Source: Phycisphaerales bacterium (GTDB lineage: Bacteria; Planctomycetota; Phycisphaerae; UBA1845). From it: a stretch of DNA of 64,000 nucleotides. The translations under genes and the position numbers were made by a program. Shown here piece by piece: positions 26,598 through 34,619 of the stretch (the stretch's first letter is position 1; each line of letters opens with the position of its first letter). Where the stretch lies: the NCBI GenBank assembly GCA_013140575.1, contig JABFSN010000049.1, positions 37,357 to 101,356 of the forward strand. The letters run 5' to 3'. Below the pieces are notes generated by a model. It was not told the DNA's origin and did not search any database. It saw nothing but the letters and a program-made list of their open reading frames with translations.

Positions 26598-28151
26598 ATG
26601 AATCGTCCGATCGGCAGCACAATTGAGCATGTCGTTTGGCTTGCCGCCGCGTGTTCGACGATCACCGGTTGCGGTATCGGGATCGATCCAAGCGGATCAG
26701 ACCAGCAGTTCCCGGCGGTCGGAACGCCGATTCCAGCGGAGGGCGAACCGGTTTGTCCTTCCGCACAACAGACTCTTAACGAAGCAGTTCGGTCGGTCTA
26801 CGCAATCATGGTCGTTTATGCCACAGGCCCCAACACGGGTGACGAAGTGACCGTCTTCATCGGTACAGCCTTCGCTGTCAGCCACTTTCGCCTGGCCACG
26901 GCGGCCCACGTTGGGCTCGCGATTCTGCATAATGAACTACCAGTCAAGATGGTCCTCGGCGTCCAAGCCGGAACAGGGTCCGTCATCGAAATCACGGGTG
27001 TGGCCGTCCACCCGGCGTACGTCGACGAAGAGCTTCTCTCCACGCCCGACGTCGCAATTCTGGAAACATTTGACGGCTTGACCGATCGCCTACCTCTCCG
27101 GTCGCCCGATGAAACTGTCGCTCTCGCCCTCGCCGATCCTATATACTTGGCAGGATTCCCCGGCGACGTTGACGACGTTTTTGTAATCGTCCCCGGCACG
27201 AACGTTCCGCAAGCAACGGCTCTTACCGGGACGATCACGTCGCTACGATCATTTGACGACAACGTCGCCGTCGATCCCGATAACACCGACATCATTCAGT
27301 ATCAGATTCCTACATCTCCCGGCACAAGTGGATCGCCCTTGCTTCATTGCGGCCACGTAATTGGGGTGCACACCGCGGGAACTGATGTCGCCTCAAACAA
27401 GTTCGGAATTCATGTGAAGTTTCTGAATGATCTACTTAACGCTGTCCTCAACCGTACAGTCCCACTCACGCCTTTGCCGCCTCCGCCGCCGGACTACTCC
27501 GGCACTTTCAACTGCGATGCCCTTGATCTGGCTGGTGCTTTCTCGCACACCTTTTATATTGATTCGGAGCGTCACGGCGCCGTGCATGGTGAGAGTTGCT
27601 GGAACGATGCGAACCCACCACTACGTGGATCCGTCGATGATTACGGAAGGGTAACCTTTGCCGATGAAACCGTGAGTATTACCGATTTTGCATACGAGGG
27701 GTTCATCAATCCGGCATCTGAAACGGCTTCCGGCGAGTATTACAGAGACGGACTCCTTTCAGGCACTTGGCTGGGATCGCTTTACGTTCACCGTCCCGGA
27801 ATTCCGAACCCCTACGAAATTTGCGATGCGACCGGTCGGATTGATGGAAGCTGGAATGTGACGGCGACCATTGACGGGGAAGCCATTAGCTTCTGCCTTA
27901 CGATCGCTGATGGTCGGGTGACCGAATTCTTCGATGGTTGTTCCGCCGCGAATGAACTCCTTTCGTCTACGGAAGTCGTTTTTAATGGCGAGTCATTCGA
28001 ACTGAAGTTTAGCACTCTGGTGGGATCGCTGGGATTCGCCGAGATCGAGCTGTTCGGAACAAAGCGCGGCGCGCTCTCGTATGACGTTCGGATTTCAATT
28101 GCATTCGTCGCCAATCACATTGGCGCCATGGGCGTGATGACCCGATTGTAA
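26598..28151 (+). CDS. Trypsin-like serine protease, predicted lipoprotein
   Basis: A 517-residue exported protein. The N-terminus is hydrophobic, with a lipobox-like ITGC (Cys25; an alternative is Cys19). A chymotrypsin-fold domain spans about 55-290. His104 lies in ATAAHVG, Asp151 in TPDVAIL and Ser244 in SPGTSGSPLL, forming a complete catalytic triad. A Pro-rich linker (PLPPPPPDYSG) leads to a beta-rich C-terminal region with repeated GS(W/V)...ATIDG-like strands of unknown role. Base composition is less GC-rich than surrounding genes. I chose the ATG at 26598 with GAGAG upstream; a TTG at 26586 is possible. Confidence 0.85.
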   Translation: MNRPIGSTIEHVVWLAAACSTITGCGIGIDPSGSDQQFPAVGTPIPAEGEPVCPSAQQTLNEAVRSVYAIMVVYATGPNTGDEVTVFIGTAFAVSHFRLATAAHVGLAILHNELPVKMVLGVQAGTGSVIEITGVAVHPAYVDEELLSTPDVAILETFDGLTDRLPLRSPDETVALALADPIYLAGFPGDVDDVFVIVPGTNVPQATALTGTITSLRSFDDNVAVDPDNTDIIQYQIPTSPGTSGSPLLHCGHVIGVHTAGTDVASNKFGIHVKFLNDLLNAVLNRTVPLTPLPPPPPDYSGTFNCDALDLAGAFSHTFYIDSERHGAVHGESCWNDANPPLRGSVDDYGRVTFADETVSITDFAYEGFINPASETASGEYYRDGLLSGTWLGSLYVHRPGIPNPYEICDATGRIDGSWNVTATIDGEAISFCLTIADGRVTEFFDGCSAANELLSSTEVVFNGESFELKFSTLVGSLGFAEIELFGTKRGALSYDVRISIAFVANHIGAMGVMTRL

Positions 28152-28218
28152 TGCGACTGCCCGGAACTGATCGTATTGCCGACGCTTTGCCACGGTGCCG
28201 CATTACTCACGTTTGGCC

Positions 28219-28482
28219 TCATGTCACGACGCTCCCGAATTCACGCGCCCCCGGAATGTCGTACCCCCTTCGCCGCAGTTCGTCCCAAATCCGCCGGCGG
28301 AATTCGCTTTTGCGCTCCCGGTCCGGTTCGGCGTCGGCGTCGATATCAATGGGTAGGCCCATCCGATCCTGCCACCGTGGTACAAGCTCGTTCACGGCGC
28401 GGATGATGGCCTCGTGCGCCAGCGCCCGCCGCGACGCGAAACGCGTTTCCAGCTGTTCGACCCGGTTCATCCGCGTGGCCAT
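28219..28482 (-). CDS. Hypothetical small protein
   Basis: An 87-residue, charged, mostly helical protein (VEQLETRFASRRALAHEAI, then ERKSEFRRRIWDELRRRGYD). I do not recognise it. It overlaps the end of the upstream interrupted gene by 16 bases on the same strand, which suggests a former two-gene operon. No signal peptide or membrane segment is visible. GC-rich codon use is similar to the chromosome rather than to the lower-GC protease gene beside it. Confidence 0.6.
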   Translation of the reverse strand: MATRMNRVEQLETRFASRRALAHEAIIRAVNELVPRWQDRMGLPIDIDADAEPDRERKSEFRRRIWDELRRRGYDIPGAREFGSVVT

Positions 28483-28838
28483 GACCCGCTCTCGTGACGC
28501 CCGACTTCCCGCCCCTCGCGCCGTCCGAATTCCACGCCTTCCCGGAGCCGGTCCTCAAGCTGTTCGATGCGTCGCGCCGCCGTCGTTTCCAGATCGGTGA
28601 TGCGCCGTTCCGGTTCCGCGGCCTTGCGCAGCCGCGTGCCCAGTTCCAGAATGGACCGCGCCGCGGCCAACATCGTGGCATGGGCGTCCCGCCCATGTCT
28701 TCACGTGCAGGATGCCCGTGCCATCGCCCGTGCCGCGTTGGCCAGCTCCCGAAAACCCGGTTCACTCGACGCCGCGCAGAGGTTGGACGCGATGGTCGGC
28801 GGATGCGGGACGAGACGATCCCGGTCCGCTAACATCAT
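28467..28838 (-). pseudogene. Small helical gene apparently interrupted by a 51-bp palindromic insertion
   Basis: Read leftward from 28838 the frame encodes MMLADRDRLVPHPPTIAS... and continues FRELANAARAM. It then enters a family C palindromic element that places a TGA at 28701-28703. After the element the same frame resumes with LAAARSILELGTRLRK and runs to 28467. Removing 51 bases (17 codons) between the two CATCG copies restores one open frame of about 106 residues. The N-terminal fragment and the C-terminal fragment (restart ATG at 28673) might each still be translated. The family is unrecognised; the C-terminal half is a coiled-coil-like helix (RRITDLETTAARRIEQLEDRL). Confidence 0.7.
28676..28726. 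mobile_element. Palindromic two-hairpin element (family C) inserted with a short direct duplication
   Basis: The 48-bp unit begins TGGCATGGGCgtcccGCCCATG and ends with a hairpin closing in GCCCGTGCCA. CATCG occurs directly at 28671-28675 and 28722-28726; depending on whether the final CA belongs to the element, the duplication is 3 to 5 bp. Related copies lie at 17024-17110 and 44673-44722. Confidence 0.75.
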
Positions 28839-28842
28839 CGTC

Positions 28843-29979
28843 ATGACTCGCATGGTCGTCGTCATTCTTTTGTTCGCGGGAGGCGCGGTCGGCTGGCTGT
28901 CGTGGCAACAGTCGCGACCGCGGCCGTTCGTCGTCTCGGGATTCGTGGAGGCCGATCCGGTCCGCGTCGGCTCGCGCGTCGGCGGTCGCATCGCCGAGGT
29001 CTGGATCGAGGAAGGCCGGCGTGTGCAGCCCGCCGAAAAACTCTTCCGCATCGACCCGTTCGATCTTCGTGAACGGCTGGCCCGCGCCGAGGCCCAGCTC
29101 GCCGCCGCCCGGGCCGAGCATGCCCGGCTCGCCGCTGGTTTCCGCCCTGACGAAATCGAGCAGGGCCGCGCCCGGCGCGACCAGGCCGCCGCCGCGCTCG
29201 ACAAGCTCGTCGCCGGACCGCGTCCCCGCGAAATCGAGATCGCCCGCGAGCAGCTCAACGTCGCGAAGGCCAATCTCGACCTCGCCCAATCCGAATTCGA
29301 CCGCATCGTCGGTCTTCGCGAACAGGCCCAGGCCGCGCAAACCGAATACGACCGCGCCGTGCGGGCGCTGAAGGCGGCGCAGGCTCAGATCGCCGCTACC
29401 GGACAACAACTCGCCCTGCTGGAAGAGGGCACGCGCTCGGAAGACATCGCCCAGGCGCGGGCCGCGCTCGCCGAGGCCGACTCCGCGCTCCGCCTGGTCT
29501 CGGAAGGATTTCGCAAGGAGGAGATCGACAAAGCCGCCGCCGAAGTCGCCGCGGTCCAGGCCGAGGTCGCCGCCGCCCAACAGCAACTCGGTGAACTGAT
29601 TGTTTCGTCGCCGTGCGACTGCGTCGTCGAGGCCATTCAATTGCGACCCGGCGACCTGGTGGCGCCCAACGCGCCGGCCGTCACGCTGCTCGACCTCGGC
29701 CAAATGTGGGTTCGCGCCTACGTGCCCGAATCGCGCCTCGCGCTGGTTCGACTCGGTCAGCGGGTGCCCATTCGCGTCGATGGGCTGGATGGAACACGTT
29801 TCGCGGCGCACGTTTCCTACATCGCCCGCGACGCCGAGTTCATTCCCCGCAACGTCCAGACCCCCGAGGAACGCAGCAAGCAGGTCTTTCGCGTCAAGGT
29901 AACGCTCGACGAAGGCCTCGACCGGCTCCGCGTGGGCATGTCCGCCGACGTCCTGTTCGACGAGGCCGATCCGCCATGA
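28843..29979 (+). CDS. HlyD-family membrane fusion protein of an ABC exporter
   Basis: A 378-residue periplasmic adaptor. An N-terminal membrane anchor (MVVVILLFAGGAVGWLSW) is followed by a beta-barrel/lipoyl half (FVEADPVRVGSRVGGRIAEVWIEEGRRV). A long Ala/Gln/Glu-rich coiled-coil hairpin (about 75-255) and the second lipoyl and barrel half (VVEAIQLRPGDLVAPNAP) follow. The order matches YbhG/EmrA-type adaptors. Genes for an ABC ATPase and an ABC-2 permease follow, so it should link the inner-membrane pump to outer layers. The start at 28843 is chosen because the anchor begins there; a start at 28852 is possible. Confidence 0.9.
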   Translation: MTRMVVVILLFAGGAVGWLSWQQSRPRPFVVSGFVEADPVRVGSRVGGRIAEVWIEEGRRVQPAEKLFRIDPFDLRERLARAEAQLAAARAEHARLAAGFRPDEIEQGRARRDQAAAALDKLVAGPRPREIEIAREQLNVAKANLDLAQSEFDRIVGLREQAQAAQTEYDRAVRALKAAQAQIAATGQQLALLEEGTRSEDIAQARAALAEADSALRLVSEGFRKEEIDKAAAEVAAVQAEVAAAQQQLGELIVSSPCDCVVEAIQLRPGDLVAPNAPAVTLLDLGQMWVRAYVPESRLALVRLGQRVPIRVDGLDGTRFAAHVSYIARDAEFIPRNVQTPEERSKQVFRVKVTLDEGLDRLRVGMSADVLFDEADPP

Positions 29980-30045
29980 GCGTCTTGCGTGCCAAGGTCC
30001 GCTCGACGACTTCCGTCCAACGCCGTCGCAGGGTAATGATGGGTT

Positions 30046-31020
30046 GTGAGCGCCATCGACCTCAACGACCCCAAGGCCCCGGTGATTGAAACCCACGGCC
30101 TGACCCGCCGCTTCGGCGATGTCGTCGCCGTCCGCGACGTGACCTTCGCCGTGCGCCGGGGCACGATCTTCGGCCTGCTCGGTCCCAACGGCGCGGGCAA
30201 GTCCACCATCATCCGCATGTTGTGCGCCGTACTGCGTCCGAGCGACGGCCGCGCCTCCGTACTCGGCGTCGATGTCGCCTCCGACCCCGAAGCCGTCAAA
30301 CGCCGCATCGGCTACATGTCCCAGAAGTTCAGCCTCTACGCCGATCTCAGCGTGGTGGAGAACCTTCGTTTCTACGGCCGCATCTACGGCCTGACGCCCG
30401 ATCGCCTGCGGCGCCGTGAACGCGAAGTTCTGGACATGATGGGCGTCGGGGCGTTTTCCGACCGCCTCGCCGGGCAGTTGTCCGGCGGGTGGAAGCAGCG
30501 TCTCGCGTTGGCCTGCGCCATGATCCACGAGCCGGAAGTGCTCTTTCTTGACGAACCCACTGCGGGCATCGACCCCGTCGCGCGGCGGGAATTGTGGGAC
30601 CTGCTCTTCGACCTCGCCCACCGCGGAGTGACCATGCTGGTCACCACTCATTACATGGACGAGGCCGAACGCTGCGGCGACGTCGGGTACATTTACCGCT
30701 CGCGGCTCATCGCCCTCGGCCGGCCGGAGGAGCTCAAGGCCTCCCCGCGGGTGACACCATATGGCACTTCACGGCACGAAATCGCCTGCCGCGACCTGAC
30801 CGGGGCCCTCGCCCGCGCCCGCGGCGTGTCCGCCGTTCGCGACGCCACCATCTTCGGCGACGTGCTGCACGTCCTCGCCGACGACACGCTTTCCCCGGCG
30901 CAGCTCGTCACGCAACTGGCCCCCGGCGATCCAGCCGCCTCTTCCCGGTCGATCCACCCCACCCTCGAGGATGTCTTCGTCACCCTGACCCGCGCCGAAT
31001 CCCGCGAGGACGCCGCATGA
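30046..31020 (+). CDS. ABC transporter ATP-binding protein, drug-efflux type
   Basis: A 324-residue ATPase of the DrrA/YbhF type. Walker A is GPNGAGKSTI, the Q-loop RIGYMSQKFSLYADLS, and the signature LSGGWKQRLALACAM (Trp replaces the usual Gln/Met). Walker B is VLFLDEPTAGIDP, and the switch His is in TTHYMDEAE. The C-terminal 90 residues are the usual accessory region. The start is GTG at 30046; no ATG fits the family start better. Its stop overlaps the permease start by four bases. Substrate is unknown. Confidence 0.92.
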   Translation: MSAIDLNDPKAPVIETHGLTRRFGDVVAVRDVTFAVRRGTIFGLLGPNGAGKSTIIRMLCAVLRPSDGRASVLGVDVASDPEAVKRRIGYMSQKFSLYADLSVVENLRFYGRIYGLTPDRLRRREREVLDMMGVGAFSDRLAGQLSGGWKQRLALACAMIHEPEVLFLDEPTAGIDPVARRELWDLLFDLAHRGVTMLVTTHYMDEAERCGDVGYIYRSRLIALGRPEELKASPRVTPYGTSRHEIACRDLTGALARARGVSAVRDATIFGDVLHVLADDTLSPAQLVTQLAPGDPAASSRSIHPTLEDVFVTLTRAESREDAA

Positions 31021-32162
31021 ACGGCTTTTTCGCCATCCTGCTCAAGGAGCTCGCCCACATCCGCCGCGACCGGAGCACGATTTTCTTCGCGTTTCTCGTT
31101 CCCGCGCTTCAGCTCACCATCTTCGGTTACGCCATCGACGTCACCATCGAAAACATCCCCGTCGTCGTGTTCGACCTCGACGGCCGTCACGACAGCCGCG
31201 CCCTCGTCGACGCCGTACGCAACACCCGCACCTTCCGCATCGCCGAGCGCGTCCACGACCGCGAGTCGTTCGACCGGGCGCTCAGCGCCGGCCGGGCGAA
31301 GACCGGCATCATCATTCCCGCCGACTATTCCGAAAACCTGCTCCGCGGCCGACAGGCCCGCGTGCAGGTGCTCATCGACGGCAGCGATTCGACGGTGGCC
31401 ATGACCGCGGTCAACACCATCGCCCTGCTCACCACGCGCCTGTCGCAGGAGCGCGGTCGCGCCGTCGGCGAATCCCTTCAGGTCAGCGCCGCCCGCGACG
31501 AAACCGGCGCCGCCGTCCTGCCCATCGAGGCCCGCACCCGGCTCCTGTACAATCCCGACCTGCAAAGCTCCCATTTCTTCGTCCCTGGACTGGTGGCCGT
31601 CATTCTGCAACTCGTGCTCCTGTTCCTCACCAGCTTCTCGATCGTCGGCGAGCGCGAACGCGGCACGCTCGAACAGCTCTTCGTCACGCCCGTCGGACGC
31701 GCCGGGCTGCTGTTCGGCAAGCTCGCCCCCTACACGGTCATGGCGTTTCTGGAAATGCTCGGCGTGCTCGTGCTGATGACCACCGTCTTCGGCGTGCGTA
31801 TCGCCGGCAGCCTGCCGTTGCTGCTCGCCATCGGTCTGCTGTTCATCGTGACCGTGCTGGGCCTGGGGCTGCTCATCTCCACCATCGCCGCGACGCAACT
31901 GCAGGCCATGCAGTTCGCGTTCATCATCATGCTGCCGTCGGTGCTGCTGTCGGGTTTCATGTTCCCGCGGGCGGAGATGCCGTTGCCGATCTATCTCGTC
32001 ACCTTCGCCATTCCCGTGACCTATTTCATCGAAGTGCTTCGGGGCATCATCCTCCGCGGAGCAGACGCGGCCGATCTCCTGCCGCACGTCGCAGGACTGT
32101 TCGCGTGTTGCGTAGCGGTGTTGACGCTGGCCATGACCCGCTTCCGCAAACAGCTCGACTGA
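31017..32162 (+). CDS. ABC-2 type permease of an efflux system
   Basis: A 381-residue inner-membrane permease of the YbhS/YbhR family. The cytoplasmic start (FAILLKELAHIRRDRSTIFF) leads into a first helix (FLVPALQLTIFGYAID). A large external domain (about 45-175) and five C-terminal helices (from VPGLVAVILQLVLLFLT) follow. The segment GERERGTLEQLFVTPV is the cytoplasmic coupling motif of the family. The ATG at 31017 overlaps the ATPase stop by four bases, and the HlyD gene completes the operon. The exporter probably works as a homodimer, since only one permease gene is present. Confidence 0.92.
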   Translation: MNGFFAILLKELAHIRRDRSTIFFAFLVPALQLTIFGYAIDVTIENIPVVVFDLDGRHDSRALVDAVRNTRTFRIAERVHDRESFDRALSAGRAKTGIIIPADYSENLLRGRQARVQVLIDGSDSTVAMTAVNTIALLTTRLSQERGRAVGESLQVSAARDETGAAVLPIEARTRLLYNPDLQSSHFFVPGLVAVILQLVLLFLTSFSIVGERERGTLEQLFVTPVGRAGLLFGKLAPYTVMAFLEMLGVLVLMTTVFGVRIAGSLPLLLAIGLLFIVTVLGLGLLISTIAATQLQAMQFAFIIMLPSVLLSGFMFPRAEMPLPIYLVTFAIPVTYFIEVLRGIILRGADAADLLPHVAGLFACCVAVLTLAMTRFRKQLD

Positions 32163-32719
32163 CTCGCGCCCCTGGCGAAGCGCCAGTGACACTTTCTGAC
32201 ACTCATGTCACTCCTCGCGCGCTCGACGGGCGAACACGAGCGCCCGAACTGCGCACACCCGCGCGCCCGACCCGCGTACGGCCAAGCGCGCAGCCACCCC
32301 CACCGACAATTCGGGACTCTTTCCGACAGTCCCCACCACGCGCGCAACCATTGATGATCCAACAACTTACGTGTTCACCCCGTACGCAGGATGCGCATGG
32401 CGGCTCAATTGAGACAGAGTCTGGCATTTTGGTCCCGAACGTGCTAGACTTCCGTCGCGGTTCGATACGAATCGTTGCAATCCGGTTGGAGCCGTCCGAA
32501 CGCCCGCGCGAAACGTCGCGCGTGCCCGGTTGGAACGGCGGCGGACGGGCAGCAGGGACACACGGTCCTTTTCGCTGCCTGTCGCAGCGCATTGTTTCCC
32601 AGGTTGGCTGGCATCCTCGTGGTTGGGACTGATGCACAGGGGTCTGCGTCTGCGCTTGTGCATCGACGGGGGATGTCTTGGGGCGCGGGTGCGCCTCATG
32701 GGAATATGGAGGAAGACGC
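32163..32719. other. Long leader region upstream of the first surface-protein gene
   Basis: No gene is seen. A potential hairpin joins GATGCACA (32631-32638) and TGTGCATC (32657-32664), about 55 bases before the start codon. GGAGGA at 32709-32714 is a strong ribosome-binding site for the next gene. No promoter could be assigned with confidence. Confidence 0.5.
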
Positions 32720-34249
32720 ATGCGAATCGATCGATGGAGAAACAAGAAATTCATACTGACCTTGGTCACCGCCACCGCGGCGTTTGCGGGGGCCGATGCC
32801 GTCGGACAGCGAGCGAGTAAGGGGACTCGCGACCTCGACCCCGACGCCGTCGCCACCCCCACCGGCGGCCCTTCGATCGCCGGTGAAAACGCCCTTTCCT
32901 GCACCTTTCATGATGGTCTCTGTCCCGACCAGACCACGCCCTGCAGCGCCAACCCCGATTGTGCCGGCATCGGCTCGGGAATCTGCGCCCTCGGCATCGC
33001 GGGAGATGAAAACACCTACGGCACCAACCCCGACGGGCAGCTCATCGGCGATCGCTCCGACCTGACCGAGGGAGCGGCCAACACCGGGGCCTCCCCGTTG
33101 GCCGAGGACTTTCGGTTCCTCACCCTGGGTGACGTGACGCAGATTGAATGGACGGGGTACTACCGCATTTTCAACAACCCCGGTTTCGCCGATTGCACCG
33201 TCGCCGACACGCAGTTCGGGGATCGGTTCACCGTCGCCATCCTCGCCGACGACGGCAACGGCCTGCCCGACGGCAACAACATCCTCTTCCAGGATTCGCA
33301 GGCGGCCACGCCCGCTCGATTCGTAACCGGCGTCGACGAGGGGCTGGCCATCGACAACCGCCTGATTCGCCGTAATTCGTATAACTTCCCCGCGGGCAGC
33401 GAGTTCGAAATCACCAGCGTCGCCCGCCGTTTCCTGGTCGTGGTCAACGACACCACGCCCACCAGCGGCGTCGAGAACTGCAACTGGTTCTGGCGCTCGG
33501 GGCCGCCGGGCAACGGGACCTATTTTTTAACCGACGAGGCCGACCTGGAAGGCAACTGGGAGGGCACGGTCTTCGATGAAGACCTCAGCTACTGCATTGG
33601 CTACAACAGCTCCGGATCCCTCGAATTGCAGCCCGGCGTCGAAGCCGTGGCCCTCGGGCCGCCCGACAATGATTCGCTGTGTTGCGACATTCGCATCACC
33701 GTGCAGAACCGCAGCTTCACCGTGGCAGGCCCCGGCCCGCTGGCCATCAACGAATTCTACGTCGCCGTCAACAAGGGCGACGGGCCGGCCACCTGCGAGG
33801 CGCTTTCCGACGTATTCCCGCCCGCGGGCTGGACGTTGTCGCTCTGCGAGGGTTGGTCTGGTGGCCAGACCGTGTTGCACTTCACCGGCGGCACGCTCGT
33901 TGAGCAGGAAAAGGTGTCCTTCATCATCCGCACGCGCATTAACGACAACATCGTCGACCCTGTGCAGGTCGAGGAGGAAGTCACCGGCAATATCCTCATG
34001 GAGGAAATCCCCGCCCGCGGCATCCGCGCCTGGGCCACCAAGGACGATGTCCTAGTCGGTTGCGGCGGCGGACCCAACGTCGGCCCGCAGGTCGGAGGCC
34101 TCGGCGAATGGGGACCCGGCGATAATGGTCTGTGCGCCCTCGTCCCGGTTCCATCCGCGTCGACTTCCGGCAAGATGGCCTTGGCCGCCCTGCTCATCGC
34201 CGGCGGCCTGTTCCTGGTCTTGCGTTCGCGAGAAGTGCGTATCGTCTGA
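32720..34249 (+). CDS. Cys-rich secreted surface protein with C-terminal sorting-like tail (paralogue 1)
   Basis: A 509-residue exported protein. The signal peptide is MRIDRWRNKKFILTLVTATA, with cleavage probably after the following Ala-rich segment. The N-terminal part has a Cys cluster (SCTFHDGLCPDQTTPC) and a calcium-loop-like GDENTYG. The centre resembles secreted jelly-roll-like domains (FRFLTLGDVTQIEWTGYY). The end is a hydrophobic helix preceded by VPVPSASTSGK and closed by LRSREVR, a layout like exosortase-recognised IPTL/PEP-CTERM tails. The ATG at 32720 follows GGAGGA by six bases. Two paralogues follow on the same strand. Function is unknown; a surface or matrix role is inferred. 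Confidence 0.82.
   Translation: MRIDRWRNKKFILTLVTATAAFAGADAVGQRASKGTRDLDPDAVATPTGGPSIAGENALSCTFHDGLCPDQTTPCSANPDCAGIGSGICALGIAGDENTYGTNPDGQLIGDRSDLTEGAANTGASPLAEDFRFLTLGDVTQIEWTGYYRIFNNPGFADCTVADTQFGDRFTVAILADDGNGLPDGNNILFQDSQAATPARFVTGVDEGLAIDNRLIRRNSYNFPAGSEFEITSVARRFLVVVNDTTPTSGVENCNWFWRSGPPGNGTYFLTDEADLEGNWEGTVFDEDLSYCIGYNSSGSLELQPGVEAVALGPPDNDSLCCDIRITVQNRSFTVAGPGPLAINEFYVAVNKGDGPATCEALSDVFPPAGWTLSLCEGWSGGQTVLHFTGGTLVEQEKVSFIIRTRINDNIVDPVQVEEEVTGNILMEEIPARGIRAWATKDDVLVGCGGGPNVGPQVGGLGEWGPGDNGLCALVPVPSASTSGKMALAALLIAGGLFLVLRSREVRIV
33770..34053 (+). repeat. 284-bp segment identical to 37870-38153
   Basis: By eye the two stretches are identical base for base at an offset of exactly 4100. 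Flanking sequence diverges progressively, and the N-terminal halves of the two genes differ strongly. This points to recent gene conversion or a partial duplication. Confidence 0.85.
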
Positions 34250-34619
34250 TGCGGCGTCGGGACCGCCGTCGGGAAACCGGTGGCGGACCAGACACCGTCT
34301 TGTGTTCGTCGCCTCGGGTTTGCGGGTGAGGGAGTTCGGTGAGCGAGAGTCTTGAGCGGCGGCACCGGCGACCGGGCAAACCCGAGGCGGCGACATTCTT
34401 GAGCGGATGATCAGACCCGCCTCGTAGATCCATTCACTGGTTGGAGTGACGCGATTGCGCCTGGGCGGAGATTGAGCCGCCTCCAGGGGGCCGTGCGTAC
34501 CGGAACCCCGGATCGCGGTCGCGGCGTTGGTGCGATGGCACGATCCGCCGCGAGTCTGATGTTGGTTGCGGCTTTTGACGAGTGAATTGGTTCAATAACT
34601 CTCTGGAGGAACGTGGGTC
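34250..34619. other. Spacer between surface-protein genes 1 and 2
   Basis: No gene is recognised. A strong ribosome-binding site GGAGGA (34605-34610) precedes the ATG at 34620. A TTGACG hexamer at 34575 could be part of a promoter, but its -10 partner is poor. Confidence 0.4.

Noticed and set aside
25471..28218. Prophage or integrative element next to tRNA-Ser
   Set aside because: No integrase, no phage structural gene and no duplicate of the tRNA end could be seen, so only an accessory region is claimed.
28762..30651. A 629-codon minus-strand frame opposite the HlyD and ABC ATPase genes
   Set aside because: It is antisense to two strongly conserved genes and has the Gly/Asp/Val bias of shadow frames.
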